Below the pieces are notes generated by a model. The model saw nothing but the letters and a program-made list of their open reading frames with translations. It was not told the DNA's origin and searched no databases. This document shows positions 44,055 to 52,702 of a stretch of DNA of 64,000 nt, in pieces. Numbering within the stretch: the stretch's first letter is position 1; every line of letters starts with the position of its first letter. The position numbers and the translations under genes were made by a program. The stretch is from positions 1 through 64,000 of the forward strand of contig JAUNDI010000007.1 in the NCBI GenBank assembly GCA_030526155.1, read 5' to 3'. The DNA is from Bacteroidia bacterium. Its GTDB lineage: Bacteria > Bacteroidota > Bacteroidia > Bacteroidales > Marinilabiliaceae.

Positions 44055-44954
44055 ATGCTAAACCGGGGAATGAAATACATCCCGGCCCTATTCACTGCTA
44101 TAGTATGGGGCTCAACGTTTATAGCATCAAAGCATATAATAACGCATGGCATAGAGCCATGCGTTATTATGATTATACGGTTCGTACTCGCTTATATATC
44201 CCTTTGGATTCTATACCCTAAGTATATAAAGTTCCATTTTAATAAGGACGAACTGAAGTTCTTATTGGTCGGCTTGTCTGGCGGCTCCGTATATTTCCTC
44301 TTCGAATATCAAGCTCTACAACACACTACCGCTATCAATGTAGGTTTGCTTACATCTACTGTCCCTATTACTGGTACAGCTCTACAGTATCTTTTCTACA
44401 GACAAAGACCTACAAAATATTACCTCATTGGTTCTCTCATAGCGTTCATAGGCGTATCTTTTGTTATTTTATCTCCTCTTCTTCAGACTTCCGATATCTC
44501 TTCTCTGTCTGTCAATCTTTTGGGCGATAGCTTATGTATTATATCCGTTCTGCTTTGGTCTGTCTATTCGTTAGTATTGGATAGAATCCCTAGCCACTAT
44601 TCGCCTTTCTTCGTATCTCGCAGACTTTTTTTCTACTCAATAATAACCATCCTCCCTTTCGTTGTCGCTAAATATAACCCTGGGGATATTGAGGCTATTA
44701 CCTCTGATATATCTTGCCTCTTTAGTGTCATATACCTAGGTATATTCGCCTCTGCTACATGTATGTGGTTATGGAATTGGTCTTTCCAAAAGATTGGACT
44801 ATCGCATACAAACATGTTCCTATACCTAATGCCGTTAGTCTCTCTCATTACGGCTACTTGTTACAACTCATCTGAGTTTACCCTCTGGGCCACTCTAGGG
44901 GCAATACTTATCTTTATAGGTATAGTCTTGGCTGATTATAAGGGTCAAGCGTAA
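44055..44954 (+). CDS. EamA/DMT family transporter (second)
   Basis: 299 residues with ten hydrophobic helices and the EamA opening TAIVWGSTFIASKHII. Unlike most genes in the window its sense strand is pyrimidine-rich (many TCT, CTC, ATC codons). It starts one base after frr and is probably co-transcribed with it. An alternative start is Met6. It overlaps the 3' end of the convergent ccsA by 10 bases. Substrate unknown; it is not closely similar to the EamA gene at 42500. Confidence 0.85.
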   Translation: MLNRGMKYIPALFTAIVWGSTFIASKHIITHGIEPCVIMIIRFVLAYISLWILYPKYIKFHFNKDELKFLLVGLSGGSVYFLFEYQALQHTTAINVGLLTSTVPITGTALQYLFYRQRPTKYYLIGSLIAFIGVSFVILSPLLQTSDISSLSVNLLGDSLCIISVLLWSVYSLVLDRIPSHYSPFFVSRRLFFYSIITILPFVVAKYNPGDIEAITSDISCLFSVIYLGIFASATCMWLWNWSFQKIGLSHTNMFLYLMPLVSLITATCYNSSEFTLWATLGAILIFIGIVLADYKGQA

Positions 44955-46126
44955 CTATGCAATCCGCCTAATAGGTAGTTGACTCCAAAGTAGGTTATCA
45001 ATACCGTCAAAAAGGCTATTATAGCAAACGCATGAAATCTCTTTGCTTCGTCTATCTTGTAGTGTATCGGATAGAGATATACAAGTAGTGTTATCAATGC
45101 CCATACCTCTTTGGGGTCCCAATTCCAATAGCTTCCCCATGATATGCTAGCCCATATCGCTCCCACAAATATTCCTATGGCTAATAGTATTACAGCGGGG
45201 TATAGTAAGGCCTTACCATACCTCATCATCTCTTTTTGCTTGTCAATTTTTATTAGCCCTATTACACCAAATATAAAAAAAACTGCGAGCAAGCCGTATG
45301 CAGACATAATGATTACTATATGAATAAATAGTAATGGCGACATCAATACGGGTGGCAAACTCCCCTCGCTCCACCCAATCACATATTTCACTATCCAATA
45401 GACAACAAATAGCCCAACCACTACACATATTGGCATGGCATATCTCTTACTGATATTCTTACTATCTATTACTTGTCTAAAGAATGAATCGCGGGATATT
45501 ACCCATACCACACCACTTATCATCATCAATATATAGCCTAAGTAGGTCACCACTAACCCCCAAGGGTCATATATTACCCCTAAGGTGCTTCCTCGTAAGT
45601 CTTCGTCGTATGAGTTTTGCAAAAACCTATATCCTTTGCTCCAATAAATATTATTCATTGATATATCTATATCTTCTCCCTCTATCCGAATATGACTTAT
45701 GTAGTCTTTCACTGCATTTGTCTCTTCGTAGTTCTCTACCTTAAACTCTACTAGTGTCACATCAAAGGGTAATCTCTCTACCAAAAATCCCCTATTATCT
45801 ATTACCACATTATTCTCTTCTCCCTCTCTTAGGTGTATATATCCTTCTCTGCCAAAATAGTGTGTCAATGCAGCGCCTAAGGCTATAAATACAAATGCTA
45901 AATGAAATACAAAGAGCACTCGCCTGTGCTGTAGTCTCTTCACCCACATAAAGCCGATTCCCACAATGGCTAATACAGCCCACATCGCACAAAACCAATC
46001 GGCTCCATATATATGCTCTCGCGTATATGTCTCACCATATATGCTCCCTACTATCGAGGCTATTACTAATATGACTATGGTTATTATGGCAACGGCCAAT
46101 GTTAATGCTCCTACTCTTCTCTTCAT
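44945..46126 (-). CDS. ccsA: cytochrome c biogenesis protein CcsA-like, with short ResB-like N-terminal part
   Basis: System II cytochrome c maturation delivers haem to apocytochromes. The C-terminal half is CcsA: SISWGSYWNWDPKEVWALITLL is the tryptophan-rich haem-handling segment, with flanking conserved His (LLFIHIVIIMSAYG and YPIHYKIDE). The N-terminal ~200 residues contain three helices and a periplasmic stretch (GREGYIHLREGEENNVVIDN) like the ResB/CcsB part. At 393 residues it is much shorter than most CcsBA fusions (often 600 or more), so the ResB part is minimal. No cytochrome or nrf genes are next to it. A hairpin with a T-tract sits between promoter and start codon. Confidence 0.85.
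   Translation of the reverse strand: MKRRVGALTLAVAIITIVILVIASIVGSIYGETYTREHIYGADWFCAMWAVLAIVGIGFMWVKRLQHRRVLFVFHLAFVFIALGAALTHYFGREGYIHLREGEENNVVIDNRGFLVERLPFDVTLVEFKVENYEETNAVKDYISHIRIEGEDIDISMNNIYWSKGYRFLQNSYDEDLRGSTLGVIYDPWGLVVTYLGYILMMISGVVWVISRDSFFRQVIDSKNISKRYAMPICVVVGLFVVYWIVKYVIGWSEGSLPPVLMSPLLFIHIVIIMSAYGLLAVFFIFGVIGLIKIDKQKEMMRYGKALLYPAVILLAIGIFVGAIWASISWGSYWNWDPKEVWALITLLVYLYPIHYKIDEAKRFHAFAIIAFLTVLITYFGVNYLLGGLHSYA
45278..45292 (-). repeat. TTGCTCGCAGTTTTT motif inside ccsA
   Basis: An exact 15-base copy of the intergenic repeat core, here within the coding sequence on the coding strand. The preceding GCATACGG is also found before the copy at 55141. Confidence 0.6.
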
Positions 46127-46133
46127 ATCTCAT

Positions 46134-46159
46134 AAAAAAGGGCACCTCAATAGATGCCC
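46134..46159 (-). terminator. terminator-like hairpin in the ccsA leader (possible attenuator)
   Basis: Minus strand: GGGCA (46155-46159) pairs with TGCCC (46140-46144), then six T residues, only 7 bases before the ccsA start codon and downstream of the -7 element at 46182. Confidence 0.6.
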
Positions 46160-46181
46160 ATATATATCAATTTGTTTTGTG

Positions 46182-46189
46182 CAAATGTA
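46182..46189 (-). promoter_or_regulatory. -7 promoter element of ccsA
   Basis: TACATTTG on the minus strand, giving a leader of about 50 bases that contains the hairpin at 46140-46159. Confidence 0.55.
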
Positions 46190-46282
46190 TATAAAAAATG
46201 TATATTCCATATCCGCACTCTTTACTTCGAATCCAAACTATAATCTCTATCTTCCCCCAAACTGCGAGCAACTCATATGCAT

Positions 46283-46314
46283 AAAAAAGAAAAAGGCTAG
46301 ATAACTTCTAGCCT
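46283..46314 (-). terminator. minus-strand terminator without an assigned gene
   Basis: AGGCTAGA (46307-46314 on the minus strand) pairs with TCTAGCCT (46294-46301), followed by TTTTTCTTTTTT. A good intrinsic terminator, but no minus-strand gene lies upstream except the 18-codon frame at 46336-46392. Confidence 0.75.
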
Positions 46315-46335
46315 CTTGGGAACAAACTCAAAAAC

Positions 46336-46392
46336 TCAAATCTTTAACTCACGTCTCATCATTGAGATGAATAGCAATGTTAATCTCTTCAT
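46336..46392 (-). CDS. possible 18-residue peptide / short RNA
   Basis: Minus-strand frame ATG to TGA encoding MKRLTLLFISMMRRELKI, a basic, hydrophobic peptide. It contains the small inverted repeat TCTCA-ATGA-TGAGA and ends 22 bases before the terminator at 46314. Together they look like a short transcription unit, either a leader peptide or a small RNA. No matching -7 element is seen, so this is weak. Confidence 0.3.
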   Translation of the reverse strand: MKRLTLLFISMMRRELKI

Positions 46393-46575
46393 AGCGTACG
46401 TTTAGTATTCAGTACCATAGTAGTATTTTGTATATCGATGTTTAAAACTAAAAATTGTCTTGTAGTCTAGTCAAAAAGTTGTTTCTAGTAGTTTAGTAGA
46501 ATGTAGTCTAGTAGTATATTTTCTTCTTTTTCTTGATGCAATATTAATATCATCTATTTTGATAGCAATATCCTT

Positions 46576-46610
46576 TTTGACCAACTGCATTATTCTTTGA
46601 CGAACTGCAT
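46576..46610 (+). repeat. tandem 15-bp operator-like repeat
   Basis: TTTGACCAACTGCAT (46576-46590) and TTTGACGAACTGCAT (46596-46610) differ at one base and are spaced 20 bp, about two helical turns. They end 5 bases before the -33 element of the promoter at 46616, the position of an activator site. Confidence 0.65.
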
Positions 46611-46615
46611 CTTTT

Positions 46616-46646
46616 TTTGTAAAAAGGGCATATTTTCATACCTTAG
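46616..46646 (+). promoter_or_regulatory. promoter of the NamZ-NagZ fusion gene
   Basis: TTTG (46616-46619), 19 bp, TACCTTAG (46639-46646). The -7 deviates at one base; the short leader is only a few bases. Confidence 0.65.
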
Positions 46647-46654
46647 CAACCATT

Positions 46655-49000
46655 ATGAGAAGAATATTAAGCACTTTATCAACCGCTAAGTTTAGCGTGT
46701 CTCTGTTCTTGCTTTCTCTTTGTGTGAGCTGCACAGCAACTCCTGAGGTCAATGTCAATGTGGAGGAGGGTACCCGTATCGTCTCTCCTGCTAATACTCG
46801 TATTGATTATTATCTGCCTCTATTGGCTAATCGTAATGTCGCTCTCGTAGCTAATAATACCTCGCGTATTGGCGAGACGCATCTCTTGGATACTCTTCTC
46901 TCTTTGGGCGTGAAGGTTAAAAAGGTCTTTGTCCCTGAGCATGGATTCCGTGGTAACGCTGATGCCGGTCAGAAGGTAGATAATTCTGTCGATTCTAAAA
47001 CTGGCGTCCCTATTGTCAGCTTGTATGGTAAGCATAAGAAGCCTACTGCTGAGGATATGCTTGGTATAGATATGGTTGTCTATGATCTTCAAGATGTAGG
47101 TACGCGTTTCTATACTTACATTTCTACTCTCCATTATGTCATGGAGGCTTGCGCCGAAACTAATAATAGGGCTAAGGAGCAGGGTGGTCGCGCCGAGGTG
47201 CTTGTTCTCGATAGACCAAATCCTCAAGGTGGTATCGTGGATGGACCTGTGCGTGATGAGGATTGTATCAGTTTCGTGGGTCTAGACCCTCTACCTATAT
47301 TGTATGGTCTCACACCTGCCGAGTTGGCTTGTATGATAAATGGTGAGGGGTGGCTCGCCGAGGGGAAGAGGTGTATGCTTCGCATAGTGCCTATGGCGGA
47401 GTATTCTCATAATTGGCAGATAAATATCAATTGCCAACCTTCTCCTAATCTTCGCACAAATCATGCTATCGCTCTTTATCCGTCTCTATGTCTCTTCGAG
47501 GGTACAAATGTCTCTGTGGGGCGTGGTACAGATATGCCTTTCGAGGTTATAGGGTCTCCTTATGTGAAGGGGGCTAACTTCTCGTTTGTTCCTGCTCCTT
47601 CTTATGGGGCCGCTGACCCTCTTTTTAAGGGTGATACTTGTCGTGGCGTGGATCTTCGCGAGGTGAATCTTAATGGCTTCTCTCTGAAATACATCATGGA
47701 TATGTATTCTCAGATTGGCGATTCTCTATTCTGGCCTAAGAGGTCGTCGTTCGATATCCTAGCTGGTACTAAGTCTTTGCGAGCGCAACTTCGTGAGGGG
47801 TGGTCAGAGGACTCTATTCGTGCCTCATGGCAACCTAAGTTGTCCGCCTTCAAGTCAAAAAGGACTAAATATCTTCTATACGATAGAGAGATAATCAAGG
47901 ATAGGGCCCCAATATCTGATTGGAAATCTGCTATGCATTCTCGATGGGTGGATAGCGTTTACAATTCTCTATCTCTGAGGGAAAAAATCGGTCAGATGGT
48001 TTGGGTTACTCTCGATGTTAATTTTACAGAGAAGAGTATCCAAAAGATTGAGGATAATATCAAGGAGTGGGGTATAGGTGGCGTCCTAGTGCTTAAGGCG
48101 TCTCCCTCTTCATGTCTCCAATTTGTTGAGCGCGTGGAGAGGCTTGCTAAGGTGCCTATGCTCTTCGCCGCCGACGCGGAGAATGGCCTAGGTATGAAGT
48201 TTATCGATGTGGATAAGTATCCTAACTTCCAGCAGTTGGGTACTAGGGGTGATAGTACTTTTGTGCGTATGCTCGGACAGCGTACGGCTGAGCAGATGCT
48301 TGCTTGTGGCTTGAATATCAACTTCTCTCCCGTAGTGGATGTTAATACTAATCCTAAGAATCCTATCATCGGCAAACGAGCTTTCGGGGATAATGTAGAA
48401 CTCGTCTCTATGATGGGCGAGTCTTTCGTACGTGGTTTGCAAGGGGGTGGCGTATGTGCCGTAATAAAGCATTTCCCTGGTCACGGTGATACTAGTAAGG
48501 ATTCTCATTTGTCTCTGCCTGTAGTGGCTCATGATAGCCTTCGTTTGGCGAATGTCGAACTTGCTCCTTTTAAGCATTGTATCAATATCGGGGCTATGGG
48601 TGTCATGAGTGCTCACCTTGTAGTGCCTGCTCTTGATCCTACTAAAAGGGCCGCCTCTCAATCCGCCCCAATACTTAAAGAGGTGCTACGTAATAAGCTC
48701 GGCTTCGAAGGATTAATAGTCTCTGATGCTGTGAATATGAAGGGTGCTCTTATCGCTGCAGGTAATGAGGTAATAGAAAAGGCTACCCTCGCCGCGGGTA
48801 ATGATGTGGCTGAGTTCTCTCAGGATGTCCAACGTGCCATACTGGCTACCGAACAGGCAATCCAAAGTGGAGAGATAGAAATGTCACAAATCGAGGCTTC
48901 AGTACGTCGTATCTTGGCTGTCAAGGAGTGGTCTTTTGATGCTAAGAGACAGCGTTTCGGATATCCAGAGGCTGTCGCTAATCTACCTATTGTATATTGA
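46655..49000 (+). CDS. NamZ (DUF1343, GH171) - NagZ (GH3) fusion: putative bifunctional peptidoglycan glycan exo-hydrolase
   Basis: 781 residues, two enzymes in one exported chain. N-terminal signal with Cys23/Cys26 (LSLCVSC), probably a lipoprotein. Residues ~40-405 are DUF1343, the exo-beta-N-acetylmuramidase NamZ family: FVPEHGFRGNADAGQKVDN, GVPIVSLYGKHKKPT, MVVYDLQDVGTRFYTYIST, LDRPNPQGGIVDGPV. Residues ~425-770 are a GH3 beta-N-acetylglucosaminidase: KHFPGHGDTSKDSH with the NagZ-specific Asp616-His618 dyad, and nucleophile Asp691 in VSDAVNMKG. NamZ removes terminal MurNAc and NagZ terminal GlcNAc, so the pair could strip glycan strands alternately. Heads an operon with PBP1A. Bifunctionality is inferred from intact motifs. 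Confidence 0.88.
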   Translation: MRRILSTLSTAKFSVSLFLLSLCVSCTATPEVNVNVEEGTRIVSPANTRIDYYLPLLANRNVALVANNTSRIGETHLLDTLLSLGVKVKKVFVPEHGFRGNADAGQKVDNSVDSKTGVPIVSLYGKHKKPTAEDMLGIDMVVYDLQDVGTRFYTYISTLHYVMEACAETNNRAKEQGGRAEVLVLDRPNPQGGIVDGPVRDEDCISFVGLDPLPILYGLTPAELACMINGEGWLAEGKRCMLRIVPMAEYSHNWQININCQPSPNLRTNHAIALYPSLCLFEGTNVSVGRGTDMPFEVIGSPYVKGANFSFVPAPSYGAADPLFKGDTCRGVDLREVNLNGFSLKYIMDMYSQIGDSLFWPKRSSFDILAGTKSLRAQLREGWSEDSIRASWQPKLSAFKSKRTKYLLYDREIIKDRAPISDWKSAMHSRWVDSVYNSLSLREKIGQMVWVTLDVNFTEKSIQKIEDNIKEWGIGGVLVLKASPSSCLQFVERVERLAKVPMLFAADAENGLGMKFIDVDKYPNFQQLGTRGDSTFVRMLGQRTAEQMLACGLNINFSPVVDVNTNPKNPIIGKRAFGDNVELVSMMGESFVRGLQGGGVCAVIKHFPGHGDTSKDSHLSLPVVAHDSLRLANVELAPFKHCINIGAMGVMSAHLVVPALDPTKRAASQSAPILKEVLRNKLGFEGLIVSDAVNMKGALIAAGNEVIEKATLAAGNDVAEFSQDVQRAILATEQAIQSGEIEMSQIEASVRRILAVKEWSFDAKRQRFGYPEAVANLPIVY

Positions 49001-49106
49001 AAGTATTACTATATAAAAAAAACATAGTACCTTTACGCGCAAAAGATATTTTGTAAGCTAATATTTCAATGCGGACTTCCCCATAGTCCTCTTAATGTTT
49101 TGAATT

Positions 49107-51587
49107 ATGTCGGATAACAACATAAAAAAAGATCAGGCACAACCTAAGAAGATTCGTAAGTATATCATCTGCTTGTGGAGCATATTTGGCTTTGGAGTAT
49201 TATCTATGATACTATTCTTTGCCTTGTTGTCTTATGGCTACCTCGGTTTTATGCCCTCTTTCGAGGATTTGGAGAATCCTAAGAGCGCCTTGGCAACTGA
49301 TATTATCTCCGAGGATGGCGTTACACTAGGTAAGTTCTACGTTGAGAATCGCTCGCAGGTGGATTATGAGGATATCTCCGAACACCTTATCCATGCCTTA
49401 GTGGCTACAGAGGATGAGCGTTTCTACGACCACTCGGGCGTAGATGCTAGAGGTTTGGCTCGCGTGTTGTTTAAGACTGTCATCATGCAACAAAAGAATT
49501 CTGGCGGCGGTTCTACAATTACACAACAGCTAGCTAAGATGCTCTTCCATGGTCATGCCCAAAATAAGTGGGAGCGATACACCCAAAAACTTAAGGAGTG
49601 GGTCATCGCTGTTAAGCTAGAGCGCTCATATACCAAGGAGGAGATCCTTGCCATGTATCTCAATCGTGCCGCTTTCATCTATGATGCATATGGTATAGAG
49701 TCGGCTTCATGGACATTCTTTAATACTAGTGTGGGTAATCTTAGAAGGGAGCAGGCTGCGGTGCTCGTGGGTATGCTCAAGAACCCTTCTCTTTATAATC
49801 CAATACGCCGACCCGAGTTGGTAACCGAGAGACGTAATACTGTCTTGTACCAAATGCTCCGTTCTCGTTATATCAATAAGATGGAGTATGACTCTCTTAA
49901 GACTCTGCCTTTGGGCATCGAATTCAAACGCTCCGACCATAAGGAGGGCGTTGCTCCCTATTTCAGAGAGTGGGTTCGCCTAACATTAACTGCTGAGGAG
50001 CCGAAGCGTGAGGCTTATCCTCAATGGAATATGCAAAAGTTCATCGAGGATAGTGTCCAATGGGCTACTAACCCTGCCTATGGTTGGATAAAGAAGAATC
50101 CTAAGGCCGATGGCTCTTACTATAATATCTATAAGGATGGATTGAAGATTCATACTACTATCGACTCCCGACTCCAAAAGTATGCGGAGCAGGCGATGTA
50201 CGAACACCTTGGGGGTGAACTCCAGCCTAAGTTCTTCGAGTCAAAGGGTGTCAATGGTGAGTACGACCCAGCTAAGGTTAGTGGTAGGGCTCCTTTTAGT
50301 AAGGACGTAACGGCAGATCAGTATAAGGATATCCTTAAAAGAGCTATGAAAAACTCTGATCGCTATCGTACTCTAAAAAAGGCGGGTGCAAGCGAGGTGG
50401 AGATAGAGAAGAATATGCATACCCCTACCGAAATGAAGGTCTTCGATTGGAAGGGTGAGAAGGATGTAGTATGGTCTCCAGCTGATTCTATTCTATATCA
50501 TAAGTTCTTCATCCGTTCGGGTATGATGAGTGTCGATCCTCGTAATGGTCATATTAAGGTCTATGTGGGCGGCCCAGATTTTAAGTACTTCCAGTATGAT
50601 ATGGTTAGCCAGGGTAAGCGTCAGGTGGGTTCCACTATCAAGCCATTCTTCTATGCTAAGGCAATGCTTGAGGGACGTACACCTTGTGACTTGGCTCCTA
50701 ATATGCCTCAGACATTCCAAGTGATGGACCCAGAGGGCAACTGGACTACATGGACTCCTAGAAATGCTGGCGACGCTAGATTGGGTGAGATGGTTAGTCT
50801 TAAGTGGGGTCTAGCTAACTCAAATAATAATATTACAGCATGGCTAATGAAGCAGTTCTCTCCTCAAGCAATTGTTCAGATGGCGCATGACTTGGGTATA
50901 TCGTCTTACCTCGACCCTGTGTATTCTCTTTGCTTGGGTACTAGTGACGTTAGTCTGTTTGAGATGGTGGAGGCTTATGCTACTTTCGTTAATAAGGGTG
51001 TACATATGGAGCCTATTGGTATTACCTCTATCGAGGATAAGTATGGTAATGAGATAGCCAAGTTTGTATCTGATGAGCGTGAGGTAATGAGCGAGGAGTC
51101 GGCATATATGATGGTTAATCTCCTTGAGGGCGTAATCAACCAAGGTACTGGTCGTAGATTGAGAGGTCCAGCTTATCAGTTGAGGAATAAAATGGGTGGA
51201 AAGACAGGTACCACACAGAACCATTCAGATGGTTGGTTCATGAGTATATTGCCTAACCTAGTGTCTGGTGTATGGGTAGGTGGTGAGGATAGAAGTATCC
51301 ACTTTGATAGCATGAGACTCGGTCAGGCTGCCAATATGGCTATTCCTATTTTCGGTAGATTTATTCTAAAGGTATTTGATAATGAGGGGTTGACTCGTCC
51401 TACTGATAAGACAAATTATACTATATCTCCTGAGGATGTCTTTATTGCTCCTCCTACAATATCATATAGCTTAGATTGTGCAGATAGAAATCTCGATGCT
51501 GATGAGGGTAATACAGAGGCTATGGAGATGGTGGATTCAGAGGCAGAGATGGGTGCTGAAGATGGCGGCTCTGTATTTGATATTTAA
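49107..51587 (+). CDS. mrcA: penicillin-binding protein 1A (bifunctional transglycosylase/transpeptidase)
   Basis: Class A PBP, 826 residues. Cytoplasmic tail and membrane helix (~25-45). The GT51 domain carries ATEDERFYDHSGVD with the catalytic Glu and GGGSTITQQLAKMLF. The transpeptidase domain has the active Ser509 in GSTIKPFF, SNNN and KTGTTQNHSDGWF. An acidic C-terminal tail (~790-826) of Glu, Asp and Met is poorly structured. It follows the NamZ-NagZ gene by 106 bases; a -7-like TACCTTTA at 49028 could give separate expression. Wall synthesis and wall turnover are thus adjacent. Confidence 0.94.
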   Translation: MSDNNIKKDQAQPKKIRKYIICLWSIFGFGVLSMILFFALLSYGYLGFMPSFEDLENPKSALATDIISEDGVTLGKFYVENRSQVDYEDISEHLIHALVATEDERFYDHSGVDARGLARVLFKTVIMQQKNSGGGSTITQQLAKMLFHGHAQNKWERYTQKLKEWVIAVKLERSYTKEEILAMYLNRAAFIYDAYGIESASWTFFNTSVGNLRREQAAVLVGMLKNPSLYNPIRRPELVTERRNTVLYQMLRSRYINKMEYDSLKTLPLGIEFKRSDHKEGVAPYFREWVRLTLTAEEPKREAYPQWNMQKFIEDSVQWATNPAYGWIKKNPKADGSYYNIYKDGLKIHTTIDSRLQKYAEQAMYEHLGGELQPKFFESKGVNGEYDPAKVSGRAPFSKDVTADQYKDILKRAMKNSDRYRTLKKAGASEVEIEKNMHTPTEMKVFDWKGEKDVVWSPADSILYHKFFIRSGMMSVDPRNGHIKVYVGGPDFKYFQYDMVSQGKRQVGSTIKPFFYAKAMLEGRTPCDLAPNMPQTFQVMDPEGNWTTWTPRNAGDARLGEMVSLKWGLANSNNNITAWLMKQFSPQAIVQMAHDLGISSYLDPVYSLCLGTSDVSLFEMVEAYATFVNKGVHMEPIGITSIEDKYGNEIAKFVSDEREVMSEESAYMMVNLLEGVINQGTGRRLRGPAYQLRNKMGGKTGTTQNHSDGWFMSILPNLVSGVWVGGEDRSIHFDSMRLGQAANMAIPIFGRFILKVFDNEGLTRPTDKTNYTISPEDVFIAPPTISYSLDCADRNLDADEGNTEAMEMVDSEAEMGAEDGGSVFDI

Positions 51588-51601
51588 GTTGTGAGAGAGG
51601 T

Positions 51602-52702
51602 ATGTCAACTATAGAACAGAATAATACACCAGAGTCAAATACCCCTCAAGCAAGCAAAGTGCTAGATAGCTTGAAGTCATGGAAGATAATCATCCCTATC
51701 TTGATAGGATTAGGGGTGACTATCTGGATGTTCTGTAGAGAGTATCAACCTGGTATGTTTGATATGATTCAGTTTACAGGTTGGTCTATATTCTGGTTGT
51801 TTGTGGCATCATTAGCTATGGCAATTAGAGATATAGGTTACATGGCTCGAATTAGGGTGTTGAGTGATTATGATATCTCTTGGAGGTCGTCCTTTAGGAT
51901 TATAATGTTATGGGAGTTTGCTTCGGCGGTATCTCCTTCGGCAGTGGGAGGAACTAGTGTAGCCCTCTTTTTTGTCAACCGAGAGGGTATCAATATAGGT
52001 CGCTCCACAGGTATTGTGATGGTTACCTCTTTCTTAGATGAGCTATTCTTTGCATTAGTATTCCCTATAGTAGTTTTTCTGATAGGATACCAAAATGTCT
52101 TTGGTATTGATGAGGGGTTGATAAGCGGATTTGCCAAATTGGCTTGGATAGGGTATGGCTTGAAGTTGTCATACATATTCGTTCTATCTTACGGACTATT
52201 TGTCAACCCTCAGGGACTTAAGTGGCTATTAGTTCAGATATTTAAGTTGCCCTTTATTAACCGTTGGAAAAACAAAGCCGAGGAGATGGGAGATGAGATA
52301 GTACATACATCGATATACTTCAGACATTGGCCATTTAAGAGATGGATAAAAGCCTTTGTGGCCACTTCGGCTAGTTGGTTAGCGAGGTATTGGGTTGCCA
52401 ATGCCCTAATAGTAGCATTCTTTGGTATTCATCAGTTGGGATGGTTCGACCACTTTGTAGTATTTGGCAAGCAATTAGCAATGTGGATTATGATGCTTGT
52501 TGCCCCTACCCCTGGTGGTGCAGGATTTGCAGAGTATATCTTTAAGGAGTTCTTGGCTGCATTTATACCTATGGGAGCGGGTGTTACTATTGCTCTTGCG
52601 TGGCGAATGGTAAGTTACTATCCATACCTTATAATGGGAGTAATACTATTACCAAGGTGGATTAGCCAGATAAAGATTAGACATAAGAAATCTAGCAAGT
52701 AA
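51602..52702 (+). CDS. YbhN/LPG-synthase-TM family membrane protein
   Basis: 366 residues, eight or so helices; family pattern VSPSAVGGTSVALFFVNREG and, later, MLVAPTPGGAGFAEYIF. This is the lysylphosphatidylglycerol synthetase transmembrane/UPF0104 family. Some members (YbhN-type) are thought to help move lipids between membranes; that function is not proven for this group. No C-terminal aminoacyl-transfer domain, so it is not an MprF. It starts 14 bases after PBP1A and overlaps lpxK by one base. Confidence 0.85.
   Translation: MSTIEQNNTPESNTPQASKVLDSLKSWKIIIPILIGLGVTIWMFCREYQPGMFDMIQFTGWSIFWLFVASLAMAIRDIGYMARIRVLSDYDISWRSSFRIIMLWEFASAVSPSAVGGTSVALFFVNREGINIGRSTGIVMVTSFLDELFFALVFPIVVFLIGYQNVFGIDEGLISGFAKLAWIGYGLKLSYIFVLSYGLFVNPQGLKWLLVQIFKLPFINRWKNKAEEMGDEIVHTSIYFRHWPFKRWIKAFVATSASWLARYWVANALIVAFFGIHQLGWFDHFVVFGKQLAMWIMMLVAPTPGGAGFAEYIFKEFLAAFIPMGAGVTIALAWRMVSYYPYLIMGVILLPRWISQIKIRHKKSSK

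Larger units (their letters stand above)
46127..46654. other. gene-poor regulatory interval
   Basis: 528 bases between the divergent ccsA and the NamZ-NagZ gene. It holds, in order: the ccsA leader hairpin (46134-46159), the ccsA -7 element, one TTGCTCGCAG copy on the minus strand (46262-46271), a second minus-strand terminator (46283-46314), an 18-codon frame upstream of that terminator (46336-46392), a stretch rich in TAGTCTAGT/TAGTAG repeats (46460-46520), and the tandem 15-bp repeats and promoter of the NamZ-NagZ gene. No long reading frame. Confidence 0.6.

Noticed and set aside
46460..46520. TAGTCTAGT/TAGTAG repeats as a CRISPR-like array
   Set aside because: Units are short, irregular and A+T-rich, with no regular spacers and no cas genes; more likely simple-sequence drift.
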